Assembly: GCF_031458075.1 (NCBI RefSeq)
Contig: NZ_JAVDXT010000001.1
Span: 1,364,001 to 1,428,000, forward strand
Reading direction: 5' to 3'
DNA length: 64,000 nt
Source: Rhodoferax_B ferrireducens_A
GTDB lineage: Bacteria; Pseudomonadota; Gammaproteobacteria; Burkholderiales; Burkholderiaceae_C
Part shown: positions 52,132-61,153 of the stretch, piece after piece
How the letters are laid out: each line of letters opens with the position of its first letter
Numbering within the stretch: the first letter of the stretch is position 1
Translations under genes and position numbers: made by a program
The notes under the pieces: model-generated
What the model was told of the DNA's origin: nothing
Seen by the model: the letters and a program-made list of their open reading frames with translations, nothing else
The model's database searches: none

Positions 52132-54756
52132 TCAGGCCCCCAGGCTCTTCTTGGCGTCCCGTGAATGGGTGAAGTAGGTGGCGCTGATTTCGTCGGACAC
52201 CGCATACGCGCATTGCGTGCACTGCGCCAGCAGGTCGGTCAGCACCCGGTAGTTACCCTGGGCGTCCACGCTGCAGAGTTCGGCCAGGTCCCAGTCGGCG
52301 GGCGACAGCACCCGGTTCGACATGGGGCTGAGCTCGCCGGGCGGGCTGCCCGCCAGCTTGGCCAGCCGGCCGCGCAAGGTATGCGCGACCCAGGCCAGTG
52401 AGCGCGGGTTGTCGCGGTCCAGCACCAGCAGGTCGACCAGTGCTGCCACATCGCGGCTTTGCTGGTATTGCGAATGGAAGGTGATGGTGCTGTCGAACAG
52501 CGCCACCATGGCCTCGAAGCCGCCGGTATTGGCCAGCGAGCCGGCCTTGAAGCCGCGCGCCAGGGCGGTGGACAAGAAGCCCAGGCGCTCGATATGCCGG
52601 CCGATGCTGAGCAGGCGCCAGCCGTCGTCGCGGGTCATGCGGTCGGTCTGGGCGCCAGTCATGGCGGCCAGGTGGGTGCTGGTGGCTTCCAGCACGCGCA
52701 GTGCTTCCATGGGCGAGAAGTCTCCGTCCTTGGCATTCTTGGCGCAGCGGCTGAAGAACTTGTCTTCGGCACGCACGATCACGTTCCAGTGCTCTTGCGA
52801 CAGGCGCTCGCGCAGGGTGGCGGCCGATTGCTTGATGGCGCGCAGGTTGTAGCCCACGCTGGGCACGGCGGCCGGGTCGGCCAGGCCGGCGATCAGCGAG
52901 CGCTCGAACACCCGGCGCGCTTGCAGCGGCGAGGGCACGGCTGCCAGCACCAGGCCGTGGCGCGTGGCCATATCGTGCAGCCAGACCAGGAAAGGCGTGG
53001 AGGTCTGGTCTTCGCCGCCCAGGCCCTCCAGAGTGACGCGGGCCAGGCGCAGGCTGTTTTCAGTGCGCTCGGCATAGCGGCCCAGCCAGAATAGGTTTTC
53101 GGCGGCGCGGCTGGTAACGCGGTGGCTGCGCCGGGTCACCAGCTCGGGTGACAGGCTGGCCTGCAGCAAGGTGGTGCGGTCAACCTCACCCTGGGTTTGC
53201 ACCCAGACGTCGGCGCTGCTGCCGCCGCGCTGCATGGACGCCACGCTGTCGCGCACATTGACCATGCGCGCCAGTCCGCCGGGCAATACCCGCCAGGACT
53301 GCGGCCCGTCGGACACCGCGAACACACGCAGCATCATCGAGCGCGGGGCGATGCGCGCCGGCTGGTTCGGCTGGGCGCTCCAGGTCGGCATTTGCGACAG
53401 CGGCAGATAGGCTTGCACCGTGTATTCGTCGCCCTGGCGCAGAATGCGGCCCGCCCATTCGTCGAGTTCGCGGCGCGACAGCGTGCGGCCCAGTATCGCG
53501 TCAAAAGCCTGGCGGCTGGCCGCACCCTGGTAGGTTGGCTTGATCACGCAGTTGGCCAGCTCGGGCAGGGCGGCTTCGGACGCTGCGCGTTCGCCGCACC
53601 ACCAGGTGGGCAGGGCGGGCAGCAGCAGTTCCTGGTTCAGCAAGTGCCGGGACAAAGCCGGCAGAAAGCCCAGCAGCGCCGGGGACTCCAGGAAGGCCGA
53701 GCCCGGCGGATTCGCCATCACCAGATTGCCGGCGCGGACCACCTGCATCAGGCCGGGAACCCCCAGGCGCGAGTCGGGCCGCAGCTCCAGCGGGTCCAGG
53801 AACTGATCGTCCAGGCGCTTGAGCAGGCCGTGCACTGGCTCCAGGCCCTTCAATGTCTTCAGGTACAGGCGCTGGTCGCGCACCGTCAGGTCGCTACCTT
53901 CCACCAGGGTCAGGCCCAGGTAGCGGGCCAGGTAGGCGTGCTCGAAATAGGTTTCGTTGTATGGGCCGGGGGTCAGCAACGCAATGTGCGCATCCTGGCC
54001 GGCCGGGCTCATGCGCTTGAGTCCATCCACCAGGGCCCGGTAGGTCGCCGCCAGGCGCTGGATGTGCATGGATTCGAAAGCCTGCGGGAACAGCCGCGAG
54101 ATCGACAGCCGGTTTTCCAGCAGATAGCCGAGCCCGGACGGGGCTTGGGTACGCTGCGACACCACCCACCAGTTGCCATCGGGTCCGCGGGCCAGATCGA
54201 AAGCGGTGACGTGCAGATGCGTGCTGCCCAGGGGTTGCACGCCGTGCATGGGGCGCAGATAGCCGGGGTGGCCTTGCACCAGGGCGGGCGGCAGCAAGCC
54301 GCGCGCCAGCAGCTGCTGCGGCCCGTAAATATCGGCCAGCACCCGGTCGAGCACCTGCACCCGCTGCAGCACACCGGTTTCGATTTTTTTCCAGCTTTCG
54401 GGCGAGACGATCAGCGGGAACAGGTCCAGCGACCAGGGCCGCTGCGGGTTGTCGGCATCGGCGTAGACGTTGTAGGTCACGCCGTTGTCATGGATTTGGC
54501 GCTGCAGTTGCTCGGTGCGGTGGTTCAGGTCTGCAAAGCCGCTGGCACCCAGGTGTTCAAAGAACTGGTTCCATTCGGGGGCTAGCGGTGTGCGTTCGGC
54601 CGGCGGCTTGGGCAGCAGCCAGGTATCGGCTGGCCGCGACTGGCCCAGCAGCTCGTCAAAATGCCCGGCCATGGCCGGCCGGGCCAGCGCCAAGGCGAGC
54701 GCGCGGGGGTCCTCCGAGGGCGGCATTTGAAAAGGGGGTAGGTTCAGGTTTTCCAC
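52132..54756 (-). CDS. Circularly permuted ATP-grasp and Alpha-E fusion protein
   Basis: The 874-residue protein is two domains. Residues 1 to about 520 are a circularly permuted ATP-grasp type 2 ligase (FADLNHRTEQLQRQIHDNGV, then LLTPGPYNETYFEHAYLARY, later GGLARMVNVRDSV). The rest is an Alpha-E domain (ENLFWLGRYAERTENSLRLA and IGRHIERLGFLSTALARGF). ATP-grasp ligases join a carboxylate to an amine; Alpha-E is a helical partner of unknown role. Start is a GTG. Separate homologues of both halves lie at 61154 and 62696. Published genome comparisons predict such proteins make or attach peptides. Confidence 0.88.
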   Translation of the reverse strand: MENLNLPPFQMPPSEDPRALALALARPAMAGHFDELLGQSRPADTWLLPKPPAERTPLAPEWNQFFEHLGASGFADLNHRTEQLQRQIHDNGVTYNVYADADNPQRPWSLDLFPLIVSPESWKKIETGVLQRVQVLDRVLADIYGPQQLLARGLLPPALVQGHPGYLRPMHGVQPLGSTHLHVTAFDLARGPDGNWWVVSQRTQAPSGLGYLLENRLSISRLFPQAFESMHIQRLAATYRALVDGLKRMSPAGQDAHIALLTPGPYNETYFEHAYLARYLGLTLVEGSDLTVRDQRLYLKTLKGLEPVHGLLKRLDDQFLDPLELRPDSRLGVPGLMQVVRAGNLVMANPPGSAFLESPALLGFLPALSRHLLNQELLLPALPTWWCGERAASEAALPELANCVIKPTYQGAASRQAFDAILGRTLSRRELDEWAGRILRQGDEYTVQAYLPLSQMPTWSAQPNQPARIAPRSMMLRVFAVSDGPQSWRVLPGGLARMVNVRDSVASMQRGGSSADVWVQTQGEVDRTTLLQASLSPELVTRRSHRVTSRAAENLFWLGRYAERTENSLRLARVTLEGLGGEDQTSTPFLVWLHDMATRHGLVLAAVPSPLQARRVFERSLIAGLADPAAVPSVGYNLRAIKQSAATLRERLSQEHWNVIVRAEDKFFSRCAKNAKDGDFSPMEALRVLEATSTHLAAMTGAQTDRMTRDDGWRLLSIGRHIERLGFLSTALARGFKAGSLANTGGFEAMVALFDSTITFHSQYQQSRDVAALVDLLVLDRDNPRSLAWVAHTLRGRLAKLAGSPPGELSPMSNRVLSPADWDLAELCSVDAQGNYRVLTDLLAQCTQCAYAVSDEISATYFTHSRDAKKSLGA

Positions 54757-54854
54757 GATTCACCCGATTGTCACATCAGATATGGACAACCCGGCGCGTA
54801 CAAATACCGCTTCTCCCTCTCCAGATGCAGGCCGCCGGGTGGGCGGCAGGCGGC

Positions 54855-57800
54855 TCACCGCCGCAAGTCGAGGGTGAACGGAAACTCCCGGCTGCCCGGC
54901 ACATTGATGGTCGCCGGCGGCACGCTCATTACGCCCGGCGTATGGCCCATACGGCTGAAGCGCGACAGGCGCCGGCTTTCGGCCGTGTAGGCATTCACCG
55001 GGAAGGTGTCGTAGCTCAGACCACCCGGATGGGTGACGAAATACTGGCAACCACCGACCGAGTGCTTCATCCAGGTATCGACGATGTCGAAGGTCAGCGG
55101 CGCATGGATGCCGATGGTCGGGTGCAGCGCCGATGGCGGGTTCCAGGCGCGGTAACGCACGCCGGCCACAAACTCGCCGGTGGTGCCGGTGGGCTGCAGC
55201 GGGATTGCCCGGCCATTGCAGGTGACCACGTAGCGGCTCTGGTTGAAGCCGGTGACGCGGACTTCCATGCGTTCCAGCGACGAGTCCACATAGCGGGCCG
55301 TGCCGCTGGAGGTGCTTTCCTCGCCCAGCACATGCCAGGGTTCCAGCGCGTTGCGCAGCGTCAGCTCCATGCCATGGGTTTTTACATCGCCGACCAGCGG
55401 GAAGCGGAACTCCAGGTGCGGCGCAAACCAGCTCTTGTCGAACGCGTAGCCGGCCATGTTCATCTCGGCGATGACGTCGTTGAAATCCATCTCGATGAAG
55501 GTCGGCAGCATGAAGCGGTCGTGCAGCTCGGTGCCCCAACGGGTCGCGGGCGCCTGGTACGGGGTCTTCCAGAAGCGGGCCACCAGGGCGCGCAACAGCA
55601 ACTGCTGGGCAATGCTCATGCGGGCGTGCGGCGGCATCTCGAACGCACGGAACTCCAGCAGGCCCAGGCGGCCGGTGGCGCTGTCGGGCGAGTACATCTT
55701 GTCGATGGAGAACTCGCTGCGGTGGGTGTTGCCGGTGGCATCGATCAGGATGTTGCGCAGCGTGCGGTCGACTATCCACGGCGGCATGTCCTGGCCGTAT
55801 TTCTCGCGGTTCTTGGCGACTTGCTCGACGGCGATTTCCAGCTCGTACAGCTGGTCGTTGCGGGCCTCGTCCACGCGCGGCGACTGGCTGGTCGGGCCGA
55901 CGAACATGCCGCTGAACAGATAGCTCAGGGACGGGTGGTTGTGCCAGTAGACCAGTAGGCTGGTCAGCAGCTCGGGCTTGCGCAGGAACGGGCTTTCCGA
56001 AGGCGTGGCACCGCCCATCACGAAATGGTTGCCACCGCCGGTGCCGATGTGGCGGCCGTCGGTCATGAACTTCTCGGCGCTCAGGCGCGACTCGAAGGCG
56101 GCGTTGTACAGGAACTCGGTGTTGTCCACCAGCTCGCCCCAGGTGGTGACGGGGTGCACATTGACTTCGATGACGCCGGGATCGGGGGTCACGGCCAGCA
56201 GCTTCAGGCGCGGGTCGCGCGGTGGCGGATAGCCTTCGATGACCAGCTTGACACCCAGTTGCTCTGCGGTGTTTTCGATTGCCGCCAGCAGCTCCAGGTA
56301 GTCTTCCAGCAGCTCCAGCGGCGGCATGAAGATGTACAGCACGCCGGACTTGGTGCCTATGGCCTCGGCCTTGGGGCCGCTGGCGCGGCGCGGGTCGCGC
56401 ACTTCCACGCACAGCGCGGTGCGGCCCACCCAGTAGGCCGACTCGTTGCGCGCCGGGGCGCGGGTGAAGCTGGCCGGCTCGGTTTGTAGCGGCGAATGGG
56501 CGCTGGCCAGCGGCGGGGTGTCGCCGATGGAGCGGGCGGCGCCGTCCTGGCGTTGGCGCAAGGCTTCGGGCTGTGGGTTGACGCCCGCCTGGTAGGGCAG
56601 GTTGGCGCGCTCGGTCAGCGTTGGAATGGCGTCCTTGCCCGGGCGTACCGGGCCGCCCACGGCGGTGGCACTGCTTGTGAAGCCGGCAGCGCGTGCCGCC
56701 GCGCGGTTCGCGTAGCGGGCGTACATGGACGAGGATTCGGGCAGGCCGTCGCGGGGGATGGACGGGTCTTGCTCGATCATGTAGGGGTAGTCGGCTTCGC
56801 TGACCCAGGGCAGCGAGTCCAGCGGCAGGCGCAAGCCCATGGGCGAGTCGCCAGGCATCAGGTACATGCGCTCGTCGCGCAGGAACCAGGGGCCGGTGGT
56901 CCACACCGGGCCGGCCAGGCGCGGGCCGTCGGCGGGCTTGACCGGCAGCACATAGCCAACCACCGCATCCAGCTTTTGTTCGAAGACGCGGCGCAGGCGG
57001 GCGCGTTCCATTTCGTCGCCGAGCTTGGAGTCGAACGGATCGACGTTCACCGGCAGGCGGCGCTCGCGCCACAGGTAGTACCAGACGTCCTCATGGCCGG
57101 GCAGGATGTAGTCGGTTTTCAGGCCCAGGTTTTGCGCCAGGCGTTCGGTGAAGCGGCGTGCGTCTTCGCTGGTGTAGTTGGAGGGCTGGCGTTCGTCGGC
57201 AAACAGCTTGGGGTTGCGCCACACGGGCTGGCCGTCGGCGCGCCAGAAAATATTGAGTGCCCAGCGCGGCAGCTGCTCGCCGGGGTACCACTTGCCCTGG
57301 CCGAAGTGCAGAAAGCCGCCTTGGCCGTACTGGTCGCGCAGCTTTTGCACCAGCTCGGTGGCAAAGCCGCGCTTCGTGGGGCCGAGGGCGTCGGTGTTCC
57401 ATTCGGCGGCATCGCGGTCGTTCACCGCCACAAAAGTGGGCTCGCCGCCCATGGTCAGGCGCACGTCGCCGGCCACCAGCTCGTCGTCCACCTTGTGGCC
57501 CAGCACCTGGATGTCGGCCCATTGCTCGTCGGTATAGGGCTTGGTGACGCGCGGCGATTCGTACAGGCGCGTGACCTGCATGTGGTGCTCGAACTCGACC
57601 TCGGCCTTGTCCACGCCACCTTCAATCGGCGCGGCGCTGGAGGGCTGGGGCGTGCAGGCCAGGGGGATGTGGCCTTCACCGGCGAACAGGCCCGAGGTCG
57701 CATCCAGGCCAACCCAGCCGGCACCGGGCAGAAACACTTCGCACCAGGCGTGCAGGTCGGTGAAGTCAACGGTGGTGCCGCTGGGGCCGTCGAGCGCTTT

Positions 57801-58436
57801 GACGTCGGGGGTCAGCTGGATCAGGTAGCCGGAGACGAAGCGCGCGGCCAGGCCGCAGTGGCGCAGCAGCTGTACCAGCAGCCAACCGGAATCGCGGCAG
57901 GAGCCGCTGGCCTTCTCTAGCGTTTCTTCGGGCGTCTGCACGCCGGGCTCCATGCGGATCAGGTACTTGATGTCGTGCTGGATCTGCTGGTTGATGGCCA
58001 CCAGGAAGTCGTTGGTGGGCTGCTTGTCCAGGTTCAGCTTGTCGAGGTAGGCCTGGACCAGCGGCGTGGCCGGCTCGGTGACCAGGTAGGGCGAGAGTTC
58101 TTCCTTCAGGCCGTCTTTGTACTTGAAGGGGAAGTGCTGGGCCTCGGGCTCGAGGAAGTAGTCGAAGGGGTTGTAGACCGCCATTTCGACCACCAGGTCG
58201 ACAGTGACCTTGAATTCGGTAGTCTTCTCGGGAAACACCAGGCGGGCCTGGTAGTTGGCGAACGGGTCTTGCTGCCAGTTCACGAAATGGTTGGCGGGCT
58301 CGATCTTCAGCGAGTAAGAGATGACATTGCTGCGGCAGTGCGGTGCGGGACGGAGTCGAATGACTTGGGGGCCGAGGTTGACCGGTCGGTCGTACTTGTA
58401 GTGCGTAACGTGGTTCAGTGCGGCATGGATGGACAT
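54855..58436 (-). CDS. Large transglutaminase/DUF2126 protein, set A
   Basis: The 1193-residue protein starts MSIHAALNHVTHYKYDRPVN. Residues to about 300 are a transglutaminase-like core with Cys in GSCRDSGWLLVQLL, His in DLHAWCEVFLPG and Asp in GLDATSGL. The remaining 900 residues are a DUF2126-type region (LTMGGEPTFVAVNDRDAAEW, GWKWYPGEQ-like FGQGKWYPGEQLPRWALNIF, and TGGGNHFVMGGATPSESPFL). DUF2126 resembles glutamine-synthetase/ATP-guanido folds in predictions. It is 98 bases upstream of the fusion gene on the same strand. Its role is unknown; the partnership suggests peptide ligation or processing. Confidence 0.85.
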   Translation of the reverse strand: MSIHAALNHVTHYKYDRPVNLGPQVIRLRPAPHCRSNVISYSLKIEPANHFVNWQQDPFANYQARLVFPEKTTEFKVTVDLVVEMAVYNPFDYFLEPEAQHFPFKYKDGLKEELSPYLVTEPATPLVQAYLDKLNLDKQPTNDFLVAINQQIQHDIKYLIRMEPGVQTPEETLEKASGSCRDSGWLLVQLLRHCGLAARFVSGYLIQLTPDVKALDGPSGTTVDFTDLHAWCEVFLPGAGWVGLDATSGLFAGEGHIPLACTPQPSSAAPIEGGVDKAEVEFEHHMQVTRLYESPRVTKPYTDEQWADIQVLGHKVDDELVAGDVRLTMGGEPTFVAVNDRDAAEWNTDALGPTKRGFATELVQKLRDQYGQGGFLHFGQGKWYPGEQLPRWALNIFWRADGQPVWRNPKLFADERQPSNYTSEDARRFTERLAQNLGLKTDYILPGHEDVWYYLWRERRLPVNVDPFDSKLGDEMERARLRRVFEQKLDAVVGYVLPVKPADGPRLAGPVWTTGPWFLRDERMYLMPGDSPMGLRLPLDSLPWVSEADYPYMIEQDPSIPRDGLPESSSMYARYANRAAARAAGFTSSATAVGGPVRPGKDAIPTLTERANLPYQAGVNPQPEALRQRQDGAARSIGDTPPLASAHSPLQTEPASFTRAPARNESAYWVGRTALCVEVRDPRRASGPKAEAIGTKSGVLYIFMPPLELLEDYLELLAAIENTAEQLGVKLVIEGYPPPRDPRLKLLAVTPDPGVIEVNVHPVTTWGELVDNTEFLYNAAFESRLSAEKFMTDGRHIGTGGGNHFVMGGATPSESPFLRKPELLTSLLVYWHNHPSLSYLFSGMFVGPTSQSPRVDEARNDQLYELEIAVEQVAKNREKYGQDMPPWIVDRTLRNILIDATGNTHRSEFSIDKMYSPDSATGRLGLLEFRAFEMPPHARMSIAQQLLLRALVARFWKTPYQAPATRWGTELHDRFMLPTFIEMDFNDVIAEMNMAGYAFDKSWFAPHLEFRFPLVGDVKTHGMELTLRNALEPWHVLGEESTSSGTARYVDSSLERMEVRVTGFNQSRYVVTCNGRAIPLQPTGTTGEFVAGVRYRAWNPPSALHPTIGIHAPLTFDIVDTWMKHSVGGCQYFVTHPGGLSYDTFPVNAYTAESRRLSRFSRMGHTPGVMSVPPATINVPGSREFPFTLDLRR

Positions 58437-58521
58437 GTAGGTGTCTCTTGGAAGCTTCGAAAAAGATGTCCTAGCAACGCCAGGGCCTGCACGCATACTA
58501 GCAAGTCCTGAGCCATGAAAC

Positions 58522-61005
58522 GTGAATAAGCTGTGGCGACTTGGACATAACTTGATGCAAAACCTCTGGCCCTCGGAGATCAAACGTGTTGCCTGGCTAG
58601 CCCCTGGTTTGTTGGGCTGGCTGCTGGGCACCGCGCTGCAGGTCGTGCAGCCGGCCTTGTGGTCGCCCTGGGTTTATATAGGCTGTTTGCTGCTGGCGCT
58701 TATTCTGATTGCGCTGGTAGCTATTAAAAAAGTAGCATTGCGATGGCGGCGCAGGCGCTGGTTGTCGGCTTTGCTCTGCGGTTTGCTGCTGGCCTGGGGA
58801 TCTTGCGGCCTGCGCGCCGGCTATTTTTTGCAGACCGCGCTGGCGCCGGAACTGGAAGGGCGCGACGTGGCCGTGGTCGGGCTTGTCGCGGCCATGCCAC
58901 AACCCAGCGACACGGGCCTGCGGTTTCGCTTGCAGGTCGAGTCGGCACAGGTCGACGGTGTGGCGGTGGTGGTTCCGCCGCGTATCGACCTGGCCTGGTA
59001 CGGCGGCGTGCTGGCTTCGGGCTGGGGTGGCAGTGCCCAGCTGCTGGAGCTGCAGCGCCTGCCCGAGGCACTGCGCGCCGGCGAGCGCTGGCAGATGACG
59101 GTGCGCCTGAAGGCTCCGCACGGTGGCCGCAATCCGCATGGCTTCGACTTTGAACTCTGGCTCTGGGAGCAGGGCGTGCAGGCCACCGGCTATGTGCGTG
59201 CCGGCCCCAAGGACGCCGCACCGCAGCGCTTGGCGCGCACCTGGCAGCACCTGGTGGAGCAGGCCCGCCAGGCGGTGCGCGACGCGATCTACCAGCAGGT
59301 GGCAGACCGGCGCTTGGCCGGGGTGCTGGCAGCGCTGGTGGTGGGAGACCAGGGGGCCATCGAACGCGCCGACTGGGAGTTGTTCCGCGCGGCAGGCGTG
59401 GCCCATCTCGTCAGCATCTCTGGGTTGCACGTGACCATGTTTGCCTGGTTGGCGGCCGGGCTGGTGGGCTGGCTGTGGCGGCGCAGCGATGTATTGGGCT
59501 GGCGGGCGGGCCTGCTCTGGCCGGTGCCGCAGGTGGCGCTGCTGGGCGGGGTGCTGCTGGCCAGCACCTATGCGGTGTTCAGCGGCTGGGGCGTGCCGTC
59601 GCAGCGCACGGTATGGATGCTGGCGACGGTGGGCTTGCTGCGGCTCAGCGGCCGGCAATGGCCCTGGCCCTCGGTCTGGCTGCTGGCCTGCGCGGTGGTG
59701 CTGGCCATCGACCCCTGGGCATTGCTGCAGGCCGGATTCTGGCTGAGCTTTGTCGCGGTCGGTGTGCTGTTTGCTACAGATAAAAGAGCTGCCCATGCAG
59801 ACCATATAAGCGCCAGAGCCCGATTTGGTTTGATGTTGCGGGAGCAGTGGACCATCACCCTGGCCTTGGCGCCACTGAGCCTGCTGTTGTTCCAGCAGGT
59901 ATCGGTGGTGGGGCTGCTGGCCAATTTGCTGGCGATCCCCTGGGTCACGCTGGTGGTCACGCCGCTGGCCATGCTGGGCGTGCTGTTGCCGCCGCTGTGG
60001 CAGGGCGCGGCGCTGGCGGTGGATGCCATGGGCTGGGTGCTGCAGGTGCTGGTGCAAATGCCATTTGCTACTGTTTCCGTAGCGGCTTCCGCAATCTGGA
60101 TGGGCGTGGCCGGCGTACTGGGTGCGGTGTTGCTGGTATTGCGCCTGCCCTGGGGGATGCGCGTCTTGGGCTTGCCCTTGTTGCTGCCGGTACTGCTGTG
60201 GCAAACGCCGCGTCCGGCCAACGGCCAGTTCGAACTGCTAGCCGCCGACATCGGCCAGGGCAATGCCGTGCTGGTGCGCACCGCCCAGCATGCACTGGTA
60301 TATGACACCGGGCCGCGCTTTGGTCTGGACAGCGATGCCGGCCAGCGCGTGCTGGTGCCGCTATTGCGGGCGCTGGATGCGTCGGTGGATACCGTGTTGG
60401 TCAGCCACCGCGACAGCGACCACAGCGGCGGTGCGGCTTCGGTGCTGGCGATGCAGCCGCAAGCCGAATTGCTGAGCTCGATAGAGGCCGGCCATGTACT
60501 GCAAGCGCAGCGCCCGGCCCGGCGCTGTGTGACCGGCCAGGCCTGGGACTGGGATGGCGTGCATTTCGAGCTGCTGCACCCGCAGGTTGGCGACTACGAC
60601 ACGGCCACCAAGCCGAACGCGCTGAGCTGCGTGCTGCGCGTCAGCAATGGCACACAGACCGCCTTGCTGGTGGCCGACATCGAACAGCCGCAAGAGGCCC
60701 GGCTGCTGGCCGATGCCTCCGCACTGCGGGCCGATGTTCTATTGGTGCCGCACCATGGCAGCAAGACCTCTAGCAGCCCGGCTTTTTTGGACGCAGTGCA
60801 GCCGCGGATTGCGCTGGTACAGGCCGGTTACCGCAATCGCTTCGGCCACCCCGCACCGCCGGTGCTGGCGCGCTACCAGGAGCGGGGCATCCAGCTGATC
60901 GACAGCAGCCATTGCGGGGCGGCGACCTGGTCGTCGGCGGCCCCCGAGGCGGTGCGCTGCGAGCGGCTGGCGGCGCCGCATTACTGGCAGCACCGGCCTT
61001 TGTGA
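58522..61005 (+). CDS. comEC: ComEC/Rec2 DNA-uptake channel
   Basis: The 827-residue protein has an N-terminal DUF4131-type region, the Competence domain (LAALVVGDQGAIERADWELF, HLVSISGLHVTMFAWLAAGL) with about ten helices, and a C-terminal metallo-beta-lactamase domain (ADIGQGNAVLVRTAQHALVY, VSHRDSDHSGG and LVPHHGSKTSSS). It forms the inner-membrane channel for single-stranded DNA in transformation. The start is a GTG at 58522; an ATG at 58555 is possible. Segments near residues 57-73 and 416-436 are encoded by sequences resembling the dispersed repeat. Confidence 0.9.
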   Translation: MNKLWRLGHNLMQNLWPSEIKRVAWLAPGLLGWLLGTALQVVQPALWSPWVYIGCLLLALILIALVAIKKVALRWRRRRWLSALLCGLLLAWGSCGLRAGYFLQTALAPELEGRDVAVVGLVAAMPQPSDTGLRFRLQVESAQVDGVAVVVPPRIDLAWYGGVLASGWGGSAQLLELQRLPEALRAGERWQMTVRLKAPHGGRNPHGFDFELWLWEQGVQATGYVRAGPKDAAPQRLARTWQHLVEQARQAVRDAIYQQVADRRLAGVLAALVVGDQGAIERADWELFRAAGVAHLVSISGLHVTMFAWLAAGLVGWLWRRSDVLGWRAGLLWPVPQVALLGGVLLASTYAVFSGWGVPSQRTVWMLATVGLLRLSGRQWPWPSVWLLACAVVLAIDPWALLQAGFWLSFVAVGVLFATDKRAAHADHISARARFGLMLREQWTITLALAPLSLLLFQQVSVVGLLANLLAIPWVTLVVTPLAMLGVLLPPLWQGAALAVDAMGWVLQVLVQMPFATVSVAASAIWMGVAGVLGAVLLVLRLPWGMRVLGLPLLLPVLLWQTPRPANGQFELLAADIGQGNAVLVRTAQHALVYDTGPRFGLDSDAGQRVLVPLLRALDASVDTVLVSHRDSDHSGGAASVLAMQPQAELLSSIEAGHVLQAQRPARRCVTGQAWDWDGVHFELLHPQVGDYDTATKPNALSCVLRVSNGTQTALLVADIEQPQEARLLADASALRADVLLVPHHGSKTSSSPAFLDAVQPRIALVQAGYRNRFGHPAPPVLARYQERGIQLIDSSHCGAATWSSAAPEAVRCERLAAPHYWQHRPL
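58690..58737 (-). repeat. Dispersed hairpin repeat, intragenic copy in comEC, first (reverse)
   Basis: TGCTGGCGCTTATTCTGATT is followed by GCGCTGGTAGCTATTAAAAA and AGTAGC. CTGGCGC, GCGC-TGGTAGCTATT and the closing GCTATT..AGTAGC inverted pair match the reverse family form, especially copy 4. The frame is open and encodes ALILIALVAIKKVALR of a membrane helix and its basic end. Confidence 0.65.
59771..59829 (+). repeat. Dispersed hairpin repeat, intragenic copy in comEC, second (forward)
   Basis: TTGCTACAGATAAAAGAGCT then GCCCATGCAGACCATATAAG then CGCCAGAGCCCGATTTGG follows the forward order: TTGCTA, AGCTGC, GCA, GCGCCAGAG as in copy 3, and a T-run. It encodes the loop ATDKRAAHADHISARARF. A third, shorter resemblance (TTTGCTACTGTTTCCGTAGC at 60065) is too degenerate to list. 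Confidence 0.6.
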
Positions 61006-61153
61006 ATCGGCCCTGAAAACAGCGCTACGATGGGTGCCGTGGAAGCCATGAACGGGACGGCGTGGATTGCCGGAACCCTCCACAGATCGCTGGTTTTTGC
61101 ACCAACCTGGCGCGCAACTTGCTATGCTTTGTTATCAGGAGATGGATTTTTTT

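Noticed and set aside
53197..57920. Long plus-strand frames over the fusion and giant transglutaminase genes (53197-54585 and 56496-57920)
   Set aside because: Gly/Gln/Val-rich shadows without motifs; the minus-strand genes are supported by conserved domains.
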